This document shows, piece by piece, positions 1 through 4,977 of a DNA stretch of 5,295 bases. This DNA is from Dehalococcoidia bacterium (GTDB lineage: Bacteria; Chloroflexota; Dehalococcoidia; GIF9; AB-539-J10): contig JAGMDB010000106.1 in NCBI GenBank assembly GCA_023128875.1, forward strand, positions 1-5,295. Direction: 5' to 3'. The notes beneath the pieces were generated by a model that saw only the letters and a list, made by a program, of their open reading frames with translations, ran no database searches and was not told the origin of the DNA. Every line of letters starts with the position of its first letter. The first letter of the stretch is position 1. The position numbers were made by a program, and so were the translations under genes.

Positions 1-1
1 G

Positions 2-256
2 TCACGCCAGAGATATTGGATGCGACCCCGGGGGGCTTTGAGTTCATATCTTCAAGACCTGGAAATTGACCTTTTTCCTGTCATCGTTTCGGTTCCCTTT
101 AGAAGCGGACATAAACTTCTGCCCTCGATTTGGCCCGAAGTTGCTGAGCGACATAAGACCGAAAGCTTGCGTGAGCTAGCCAAGGAATACGGGGTCTCTC
201 ATGAGGCAGTAAGACGAACTATAATGAAGAATAGCCAGAATCAAGGCGGGCATTAG
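2..256 (+). CDS. C-terminal part of a helix-turn-helix protein, 5' end outside window
   Basis: The frame is open from the left edge to a TAG at 254-256, so this is probably the end of a longer gene; the first internal ATG is at 20, with no good ribosome binding site. The last 40 or so residues look like a homeodomain-like helix-turn-helix: an amphipathic stretch (WPEVAERHKTESLRELAKEY), then a GVSHEAVRRTI recognition-helix pattern, as in the C-terminal DNA-binding parts of resolvase/invertase-type recombinases and transposase-like proteins. No catalytic domain is visible inside the window. It converges on the minus-strand gene that ends at 325. The short upstream part is low in recognisable features and the other two frames are also open for a while at the very edge, so this could instead be a decayed, frameshifted remnant of a mobile-element or regulatory gene. 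The HTH reading is fairly secure; the parent family is not. Confidence 0.45.
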   Translation, partial: SRQRYWMRPRGALSSYLQDLEIDLFPVIVSVPFRSGHKLLPSIWPEVAERHKTESLRELAKEYGVSHEAVRRTIMKNSQNQGGH

Positions 257-324
257 AAGCCCACAAGAGTATCGCCAGAAAGGAAAGGTCGCTAGCACCA
301 GGGATAACTGCCTCCCGGGTTCTT

Positions 325-1398
325 CTATACCACCGGCGGGCTATCTTGTTGGGCTGCATAATCCGTCACCAGCCCTTGTTTAATCGCCTCCTCGATTCCA
401 TTGAGTCTCTTAAACGAGTAAGGAAGCATGCCAATATTCTTGGATTCGCCCCATTCTACAATCATTCTTCTATGAATGCCAATCCAAGTTTCGACGAGAC
501 CGGGGGGAAGATTACCTAGGGGGATTCGCGTCTGCCCCAAAACAAGCTTGACCCAAGGAGGGTTCGCTAGCATAGTGTCATAAGAACTTTCGTCGGGTAG
601 ACCTCTGGCACCTTCACTGCGGCAATACTCGATAGCGAGCTGATAAATTAAGTTACCAAAGTTAGCAGTCAGAGGTTGAGGCGCAAAGGCTCGGGCTGGA
701 CCTACACGCAAAATCTCACCTATCCATGCACGAGTCTCTTGTCTGGCAGCATCGTGTATCTTCATCCGTGTGCTGATGGCGTCTGCTAAATATGAACCCC
801 CCAAACGGTTCCACTCAGCGATGTCTTGCTTTAGCCTGGGGGCCGATTTAAGCCAATCCTGGAATAATGGGTCACGCTCTGCGGGACAATAACGCTCTAC
901 TGAAAGATTGGGGAAAACATGCCAGAAGATATGTGCCTCTCTGGGGCGGGGTACTCCCCAAGTAGTTGTTGAGACCGTTGCTTCGATTCCCACTGTGTAG
1001 CCCAGGCTTTGTAGAACCACACTTAGGGTATTCTGTCTGAGACGAGCGTCGTGATCCCCGAGACTGCCAAGGCCATCAATCAAGATATCCTCTGGGGCCA
1101 GCGTGAAAAGCTGGTCCTTAAATGTCTCCTTTGTGGCACTTAGTAAGTCTTCATCAGGAGCCTCTTGCCCTTTGCCAGAGGGAGGAGGTTGTAGTTCCCT
1201 CCACCGCGCTTGGAGCGCATCCGGTAGTCGCCTCACCTGTGCTGGGGTTAAGAGTAGAAAATTATCAATCTCTCTCTTGACCGTCTTCCAGCTGGGGGTT
1301 ACTGCATTATCCCAGTCAACCTTCCAGCGAATCCTTTCTATGCGAGTCTTGTCTAAGTAATATAACTCCCAAACCTTAATTTTGTCTGGCTGATCCAT
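325..1398 (-). CDS. uncharacterised 357-aa protein, possible N-terminal HTH, isolated NPPW motif
   Basis: I do not recognise this family with confidence. The start is the ATG at 1396-1398; the frame runs farther upstream, but only through T-rich low-complexity codons with no ATG or ribosome site, whereas a G-run (1409-1414) lies 10 bases before this ATG. Residues 8-46 are helical and basic, ending in PSWKTVKREIDNF, which resembles an HTH recognition helix. Residues 50-70 (LTPAQVRRLPDALQARWREL) look like a short helical linker, followed by a Pro/Gly/Glu-rich break at 71-83. The remainder (about 84-357) is a mixed alpha/beta or helical body rich in Trp and Arg, with no signal peptide or membrane segment. 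NPPW at 279-282 matches motif IV of amino-methyltransferases, but I see no glycine-rich SAM-binding motif, so I do not call it a methyltransferase. It may be a DNA-binding protein of an uncharacterised, possibly lineage-restricted family. Length, codon use and the convergent neighbour support a real gene. Confidence 0.7.
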   Translation of the reverse strand: MDQPDKIKVWELYYLDKTRIERIRWKVDWDNAVTPSWKTVKREIDNFLLLTPAQVRRLPDALQARWRELQPPPSGKGQEAPDEDLLSATKETFKDQLFTLAPEDILIDGLGSLGDHDARLRQNTLSVVLQSLGYTVGIEATVSTTTWGVPRPREAHIFWHVFPNLSVERYCPAERDPLFQDWLKSAPRLKQDIAEWNRLGGSYLADAISTRMKIHDAARQETRAWIGEILRVGPARAFAPQPLTANFGNLIYQLAIEYCRSEGARGLPDESSYDTMLANPPWVKLVLGQTRIPLGNLPPGLVETWIGIHRRMIVEWGESKNIGMLPYSFKRLNGIEEAIKQGLVTDYAAQQDSPPVV

Positions 1399-1420
1399 TA
1401 TTATACAGCCCCCCGACTCA

Positions 1421-1452
1421 AGAAAAAAAATCAGAAAAAAATCAGAAAAAAG
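1421..1452. repeat. three phased A-tract repeats
   Basis: Three near-copies of the unit AG-A(6-8)-TC stand in tandem, beginning at 1421, 1433 and 1444, so the A-tracts recur every 11-12 bases, close to one helical turn. Tracts with this phasing are known to bend DNA. They lie just upstream of the minus-strand gene starting at 1398, where they read as T-tracts. They could act as an UP-element-like or curvature element, or may simply be replication-slippage copies. Confidence 0.6.
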
Positions 1453-1642
1453 TAGAGACAATAAAAGTTACTATTTACGAGTCCCACCAACCTCGCCCAG
1501 AGGATTGGGAGTAGGCATTGGCAGTTTACAGACGGGGTATCGGTGCTTTTTATGTATGTTAATGCTAATCGTTCTCTCTCCCTTGGGCCAACAACCTGTG
1601 CCCCCTTGAGGTAGCCAAGGTATGCACAATGCGATGAAATGT

Positions 1643-2341
1643 TCAACCGGATTGAGCGAGGTTTAAGGCAGCCTCGGCATGGATTCTAGTGGTATCCAGA
1701 ATCGGGATGCCAACAGCCTCTTCAGAGAGAATCAATGGTAATTCCGTGCAACCTAATATCAGAGCTTCAATACCTTCTTTGTCGGACATCATCCTGGCAA
1801 TCCTTGATAATTCATGACGGGTTTCCTCAACAATACAGCCATTTACAAGCTCGGTCATGATTTTGTGGTGGATATAGTCCTCTTCGGCTTTTTCGGGAGC
1901 AACCACAGATATGCCGTATCTGGAAGAAAGAACATCACTGTAGAAATGAGCTTGCATAGTGAATTTTGTACCGAACAAACCCACTCTGGTAAATCCGAAC
2001 GTCTTTGCCACTCTGCCGGTCTCCTCGACAATACTCAAAAGCGGGATTGGTGACCTAGCAGCTACCTCGTTGAAAACCAAGTGCGGCGTATTTGACGCCA
2101 TAAGGGCAAAGTCGGCACCTGCCTTGGACAGCGAATTGATTGCTTCACAAATGAGATTAATCACTTCTAGCAAGTTCCCCGATTCCATCAAGCTAATAAA
2201 TCCCTGAAAGTTCAGGCTATACACAATAATCACTGGATAATGGTGCCCCATTCCCCTTTGACGACAAAGAGAAGTGATAATGCGATAGTATTCCACTGTT
2301 GACTCTGGAGCCATTCCCCCAAGGATACCTATCTTCTTCAT
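1643..2341 (-). CDS. aspartate/glutamate racemase family protein (RacX/YgeA-like)
   Basis: Cofactor-independent amino-acid racemases of the Asp/Glu superfamily interconvert L- and D-amino acids in the cytoplasm with two opposed acid/base residues. The 232-residue length is normal for the family. The N-terminus has the hallmark KKIGILGGMAPEST (2-15), the first catalytic loop is ASNTPH (82-87), and the second is LGCTELPLIL (196-205) with Cys198. The first catalytic position, usually Cys, is Ser83 here. E. coli YgeA has Thr at the matching place and Cys197 opposite, so a Ser/Cys arrangement fits the YgeA-like branch rather than classical two-cysteine aspartate racemase. Substrate cannot be read from sequence: Asp/Glu, another amino acid, or a non-racemase role is possible. 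The ATG at 2339-2341 has a clear AGAGGAG site and its own promoter. The gene is downstream of the DUF523 gene on the same strand, but a 144-base gap separates them. Confidence 0.92.
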   Translation of the reverse strand: MKKIGILGGMAPESTVEYYRIITSLCRQRGMGHHYPVIIVYSLNFQGFISLMESGNLLEVINLICEAINSLSKAGADFALMASNTPHLVFNEVAARSPIPLLSIVEETGRVAKTFGFTRVGLFGTKFTMQAHFYSDVLSSRYGISVVAPEKAEEDYIHHKIMTELVNGCIVEETRHELSRIARMMSDKEGIEALILGCTELPLILSEEAVGIPILDTTRIHAEAALNLAQSG

Positions 2342-2346
2342 AGCTT

Positions 2347-2353
2347 CTCCTCT
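2347..2353 (-). promoter_or_regulatory. ribosome binding site of the racemase gene
   Basis: AGAGGAG on the minus strand ends five bases before the ATG at 2341. It is the best Shine-Dalgarno match in the window and fixes this start codon. Confidence 0.8.
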
Positions 2354-2383
2354 GCTTTACCCTTTTCACCTCGACAGGACTCG

Positions 2384-2411
2384 ATTATAGCAAGTTAGAC
2401 CCCATCCTCAA
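2384..2411 (-). promoter_or_regulatory. extended -10 sigma70-type promoter for the racemase gene
   Basis: On the minus strand, TTGAGG (2411-2406) is followed after 16 bases by a perfect TATAAT (2389-2384), preceded by TGC, which is an extended -10 element. Transcription would begin near 2377, giving a leader of about 36 bases before the racemase ATG. This makes the racemase gene an independent unit rather than the tail of the MBL-DUF523 operon. Confidence 0.7.
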
Positions 2412-2426
2412 ACTGATAGTGTGCCT

Positions 2427-2471
2427 TAGGAGTGCTAGGATTATGAATGGCCTAGGATGCATTGCGTAGGA
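2427..2471. repeat. four TAGGA repeats upstream of the racemase promoter
   Basis: TAGGA occurs four times in 45 bases, starting at 2427, 2436, 2453 and 2467; the third lies in a CCTAGG palindrome (2451-2456). The cluster sits about 15-60 bases upstream of the -35 box, where an activator might bind. The spacing (9, 17, 14) is not regular, so an operator role is only a suggestion. Confidence 0.3.
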
Positions 2472-2485
2472 TTAATCAAAACGAG

Positions 2486-2932
2486 CTATAAATCTTCCTC
2501 AGGTATGATTTTGACCCCACTTCTCCTTAATAACGCAGTTGTAACCCCATCGCCATTTATTAATCTGCCTGAAAATGAACCATCATATATCTCACTAGAA
2601 CCACAAGATGGGCTTCTAGACTTGCCTATAAATTCCTTGATCTTCAGTCGCTTGGCAATCTTTAAGGTTTCATCTGCCCCTCGGATGAATTCCTTGGTAA
2701 CATCCTCTCCATTCTTATTTAGGACCGTACATTTTTTGTCGAGGACATCCTCACCTGTCCCGCCCTGAATTTCCTGAGGCACTCTGGGAGTCGGCAGCCC
2801 TCCTAGCTGCTCAGGGCAGACAGGAATCAGAGGCTCAAGCTTGGAAAGCTCGATAGCTCGGTCATGTTTATATTTATCATCACCACTCCAAGCACACCTT
2901 ATTCCTAATAGACAAGCACTGATTAGCTTCAT
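2486..2932 (-). CDS. DUF523 protein, TudS-like [4Fe-4S] desulfurase candidate
   Basis: This 148-residue protein is a full-length DUF523 (YbbK-type) member. Family motifs appear in order: SACLLGIRC (5-13), PVCPEQLGGLPTPR (37-50), GKSRSPSCG (103-111) and INGDGVTTALL (125-135). DUF523 includes TudS, a thiouracil desulfurase in which three cysteines hold a [4Fe-4S] cluster with a free iron that takes up sulfur. The equivalent cysteines here are Cys7, Cys13 and Cys110, and the expected nearby Glu and Ser are Glu41 and Ser107, so the active site looks intact. Cys39 and Cys68 are additional. The natural substrate in this organism is unknown; a thio-base, thionucleoside or other thiolated compound is inference. 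Its ATG overlaps the stop of the MBL-fold gene by four bases (ATGA, 2929-2932) and it lacks a strong ribosome site of its own, so translation is probably coupled to that gene. No convincing terminator follows it. Confidence 0.9.
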   Translation of the reverse strand: MKLISACLLGIRCAWSGDDKYKHDRAIELSKLEPLIPVCPEQLGGLPTPRVPQEIQGGTGEDVLDKKCTVLNKNGEDVTKEFIRGADETLKIAKRLKIKEFIGKSRSPSCGSSEIYDGSFSGRLINGDGVTTALLRRSGVKIIPEEDL

Positions 2933-3870
2933 CTTACTCTAACCTGCGCCACCTTATCAGCCCAATCAGACACCACAGTAACTTCGCCACGAGCATAGGC
3001 CCTATGCCAGCCCTCGGGCACAGGTAATCTCTTATACCAAAACACTCGCTCAGCCTCAAGTAAATTGCGCCTTAGCCCCATAAAGTCAGCAGCACAAACT
3101 ACCTTATGTGCCGTAAGGGAAGAGACATAGTCCAACCACTGCTCCCCCTTTTTGGAGCGCATCAGGTGGTGGTCAAGAATGAGGATATCAACCTTTTTAG
3201 CTAGGCGCAGTGTCCTACGTAAGGCAGCTTTCCGCTCTTCTAGGGTGAGGCTTGGCAAATATATGGGCGGTCCAGAGGCAAACACTATGTTTGGTTCCCA
3301 AGCGATAATCCGCTTTATTGCCGCATCATTAAGCATTTGGATGTCTGAGGCATGCACAAATACCTGTCCATCCTCTTCAACACGAGTCATCATCACGTTG
3401 CCACCGCGCCCACCTCTCTCACCATGGGGAACAGGGAAAGAAAAAGTCAGCGGCCTGTCACTCCTTCCCTCAGCAATCGGTAGAATTCGGCCAAGGCTAT
3501 TGGCCAGGGCCTTGGCCCGACGAGCTTGATTATATGAAAGGTCTTCTGTCCCTTTAGTCCAGAATTTAGGAGACTGGCATAACCCAGCCACTCTTTTTAC
3601 GGAAAGCTGGTAGGGATTGGCATCAACTAGTGGATGATGGTCTCCGTGGTAATGGCTAATCACGACATCAGTAGCATCCTGTAATGCCTTTATGATGAGT
3701 TCCTTAGTTCTTTCAGAAGCTATCACTTGCACCGGGTGTGGCATTAAGCCATGCCGCCTAAATCCCAACGCCACCCCAGGGTCAATAACCACCTTGCGGT
3801 CTCTTGTTGTAACTACGCAGCATAGGCCGCGAACCCCTAAAGATTCAGCGCCAACTATCTCTACCTGCAT
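2929..3870 (-). CDS. UPF0282-type metallo-beta-lactamase-fold hydrolase
   Basis: This is a 313-residue member of the metallo-beta-lactamase fold, resembling UPF0282, a set known mainly from archaea and, as far as I recall, without assigned function. The N-terminus QVEIVGAESLGVRGL and VVIDPGVALG (27-36) is the UPF0282 signature. The metal site reads SHYHGDHH (72-79; His73, His75, Asp77, His78 of HxHxDH), with later ligand candidates His149 (PHGE), His173/Asp176 (HASD) and LDHHL (232-236). This implies a two-metal hydrolase, but the substrate cannot be told. There is no signal peptide, so it should be cytosolic. The ATG at 3868-3870 is preferred: the frame also has a TTG six bases farther upstream, but the AGAGAG site is only three bases from that one and nine from the ATG. 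It is the first gene of a two-gene operon with DUF523, and the pairing may point to a shared substrate. Confidence 0.9.
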   Translation of the reverse strand: MQVEIVGAESLGVRGLCCVVTTRDRKVVIDPGVALGFRRHGLMPHPVQVIASERTKELIIKALQDATDVVISHYHGDHHPLVDANPYQLSVKRVAGLCQSPKFWTKGTEDLSYNQARRAKALANSLGRILPIAEGRSDRPLTFSFPVPHGERGGRGGNVMMTRVEEDGQVFVHASDIQMLNDAAIKRIIAWEPNIVFASGPPIYLPSLTLEERKAALRRTLRLAKKVDILILDHHLMRSKKGEQWLDYVSSLTAHKVVCAADFMGLRRNLLEAERVFWYKRLPVPEGWHRAYARGEVTVVSDWADKVAQVRVR

Positions 3871-3879
3871 TGTCAAGTT

Positions 3880-3885
3880 CTCTCT
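3880..3885 (-). promoter_or_regulatory. ribosome binding site selecting the MBL start
   Basis: AGAGAG on the minus strand lies nine bases before the ATG at 3870 and only three before an in-frame TTG at 3876, which favours the ATG. The match to the Shine-Dalgarno consensus is modest. Confidence 0.5.
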
Positions 3886-3897
3886 AATTTCAAAGCT

Positions 3898-3926
3898 ATG
3901 CTACCACTAATCATTGGCGAAGGCAA
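3898..3926 (-). promoter_or_regulatory. possible promoter of the MBL-DUF523 operon
   Basis: On the minus strand, TTGCCT (3926-3921) and TAGCAT (3903-3898) are separated by 17 bases. Each matches the sigma70 consensus at four of six positions. Transcription would begin near 3891, about 20 bases before the ATG at 3870. It lies in the divergent intergenic stretch shared with the plus-strand zinc-ribbon gene. Confidence 0.4.
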
Positions 3927-3991
3927 AGCTAGCTTCCCTTTAAGAAAATATGATAATCTGGGAAGATTGAGCCAACAAAGGCCTATAAAGA

Positions 3992-4201
3992 ATGATAACC
4001 ATAAAGTGTGCTAAGTGTAAGCGCAAGGTGTTTAGGTATGTGAAGGTTGGGAAAGGGCGAGTGCTACACTGTTGGAAAGGCCGGATAATCAATGATTATA
4101 GCATCCGTGATGGAAACGGAGTTAAATGTCAGTGCGGTAATTTAATCGGTATTGATGAAGGGAAGTGGATAAAAATGAAGCGGCACTCCTTTATCTATTG
4201 A
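3992..4201 (+). CDS. small cysteine-rich zinc-ribbon-like protein
   Basis: The 69-residue product has a CxxC knuckle near the start (Cys6, Cys9: IKCAKCKRKVF), a His26-Cys27 pair, and a second cysteine cluster CQCGNLIG (Cys46, Cys48), followed by a basic tail with His65. Paired cysteine knuckles about 36 residues apart are typical of a small zinc ribbon, although the second is CxC instead of CxxC, so Cys27 or a His may complete the site. It is very basic (many Lys/Arg), which suits nucleic-acid binding, but no function can be assigned. I recall similar short proteins with a conserved GIDEGKWIKMK end in anaerobic bacteria, without a named family. An in-frame TAA at 3986-3988 makes the ATG at 3992 the first possible start; the ribosome site is weak. 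A good terminator lies 77 bases after the stop, so it is probably a single-gene transcript, divergent from the MBL operon. Confidence 0.8.
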   Translation: MITIKCAKCKRKVFRYVKVGKGRVLHCWKGRIINDYSIRDGNGVKCQCGNLIGIDEGKWIKMKRHSFIY

Positions 4202-4277
4202 GAGATATAAAGGGAAGATATCCCGGGGAAATTGATAAGGCTTATCTACATTCTTACAAGAGGCAGAAACTGCTAGT

Positions 4278-4302
4278 AGCTAGGACACATTCTGGCTTTT
4301 TT
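4278..4302 (+). terminator. intrinsic terminator after the zinc-ribbon gene
   Basis: AGCTAGGA (4278-4285) pairs with TTCTGGCT (4290-4297), giving an eight-base stem with two G-U pairs around a CACA loop. It runs directly into a T-tract (4297-4302). It lies 77 bases after the stop at 4201 and would end that transcript. Confidence 0.6.
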
Positions 4303-4433
4303 AGCAGGATTTCGCATCGACTTACCCGGAGCGACTGCCATCATGTGTGCCAGTGCATGGCAAGACTCCATTTCCAAGTGCAAGTTTCTAGTGCTTCCTT
4401 TGGTAAGCCATTAGCCTCTGGACTATATATCCT

Positions 4434-4463
4434 TTGCAGTCTTCCCGTCGGTAGTGGCATAAT
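4434..4463 (+). promoter_or_regulatory. possible promoter of the Mth938-like gene
   Basis: TTGCAG (4434-4439) and CATAAT (4458-4463) are separated by 18 bases, and the -10 is preceded by TGG, an extended -10 arrangement. A start near 4470 would give a leader of about 75 bases before the ATG at 4547. Its position after the terminator of the preceding gene fits a separate transcription unit. Confidence 0.45.
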
Positions 4464-4546
4464 TAGGATAGTCAAGAGCCCGTTTGGGTAACAAGAAAGG
4501 GGAAAGATATTTTGAGGGAGTACTTACTGAAGGGAAATAAAGAAAG

Positions 4547-4885
4547 ATGACAAAGATAAACTCATCCTCTTTTGGGTCTATCACAGTAAATGATGTTACC
4601 TACAGGCACGACATTTATATACTTCCTTCTGGCAAGGTAGAACAGAGAAACTATGGACATACATTTACAAAAGACCAAGTTGAATATGTATTGAAGGAAA
4701 ATCCCGATGTTGTTGTTACTGGAAAGGGCACATCTGGATGCGCAACCCTGAGTACTGATGCAAGAGCCCTTTTGCAAAAGAAAGCGATAGAAATAATAGA
4801 AGCTAATACACCAGATGTAGTAGGCAAGTTTAACAAGCTTAATGAAACAAAAAGGGTTGCTGCTATTGTTCATGTTACTTGCTAG
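4547..4885 (+). CDS. Mth938/AAMDC-like (DUF498) domain protein
   Basis: The 112-residue product matches the Mth938-like fold family, which also includes the mitochondrial complex I assembly factor NDUFAF3 and animal AAMDC. Visible hallmarks are the N-terminal strand SFGSITVNDVTYRHDIYILP (8-27), the GKVEQR strand (29-34), a helix beginning at TKDQVEYVL (41-49), and the NPDVVVTGKGTSG loop (52-64), which is the most conserved part of the family. The domain fills the whole protein, about the usual length. The bacterial and archaeal members have no established biochemical function, so none is claimed. An in-frame TAA at 4538-4540 makes the ATG at 4547 the first start; the best purine run, AAGGG, is about 12 bases upstream, a weak site. 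The gene follows a candidate extended -10 promoter and precedes a lipoprotein gene 92 bases on, without an obvious terminator between, so co-transcription is possible. Confidence 0.82.
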   Translation: MTKINSSSFGSITVNDVTYRHDIYILPSGKVEQRNYGHTFTKDQVEYVLKENPDVVVTGKGTSGCATLSTDARALLQKKAIEIIEANTPDVVGKFNKLNETKRVAAIVHVTC

Positions 4886-4964
4886 GTTTCCGCCGTTTCT
4901 CAAAGGGAAGTACGAACCCAAGTTTATCCCAACTAGGCAAATTTAGGAAGAGCAGTAAAAATCA

Positions 4965-4971
4965 TGAGGGG
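4965..4971 (+). promoter_or_regulatory. ribosome binding site of the lipoprotein gene
   Basis: TGAGGGG ends six bases before the ATG at 4978. A nearer ATG at 4964 meets a stop within five codons, so this site identifies 4978 as the start. Confidence 0.65.
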
Positions 4972-4977
4972 CTCTAG

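Larger units (their letters stand above)
4202..4546 (+). other. intergenic stretch with no gene
   Basis: This 345-base gap between the zinc-ribbon and Mth938-like genes holds a terminator (4278-4302), a small TGCCA/TGGCA hairpin with a five-base loop (4348-4362), and a likely promoter (4434-4463). A reading frame crosses it from 4165 to 4491, but it overlaps the upstream gene, spans the terminator and has no recognisable domain, so I do not call it. The part from 4303 to 4433 is unexplained. Confidence 0.5.

Noticed and set aside
300..350. GC-rich CCCGGG and CCGGCGGG segments as a bidirectional terminator between convergent genes
   Set aside because: Only short, bulged stems can be drawn and neither strand has a T-run after them.
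940..1398. DNA adenine methyltransferase reading of the 325-1398 protein
   Set aside because: Only the NPPW motif (encoded outside this upstream part, near 553-564) fits; no glycine-rich SAM-binding motif is visible in the N-terminal or central residues.
1399..1406. TATAAT directly before the ATG of the 325-1398 gene
   Set aside because: A promoter there would start transcription after the ATG, and no later good start codon exists in the frame, so the match is probably chance.
1581..1620. CCTTGG/CCAAGG inverted repeat as a racemase terminator
   Set aside because: The loop is long, the inner pairing is poor and no T-tract follows on the minus strand.
1431..1646. 71-residue minus-strand reading frame between the racemase and the unknown gene
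   Set aside because: It starts at a TTG overlapping the racemase stop, has no ribosome site, ends in the T-tract low-complexity codons and shows no recognisable domain.
4341..4460. 39-residue minus-strand frame with a Trp-rich C-terminal half
   Set aside because: Short, without a convincing ribosome site, antisense to the likely promoter region; no independent support.
4165..4491. 108-residue plus-strand reading frame
   Set aside because: It overlaps the zinc-ribbon gene in another frame, runs through a good intrinsic terminator, lacks a ribosome site and shows no domain.
4562..4921. 119-residue minus-strand frame opposite the Mth938-like gene
   Set aside because: It is antisense to a gene with clear family hallmarks and its translation is low-complexity Phe/Tyr/Ser-rich sequence with no domain.
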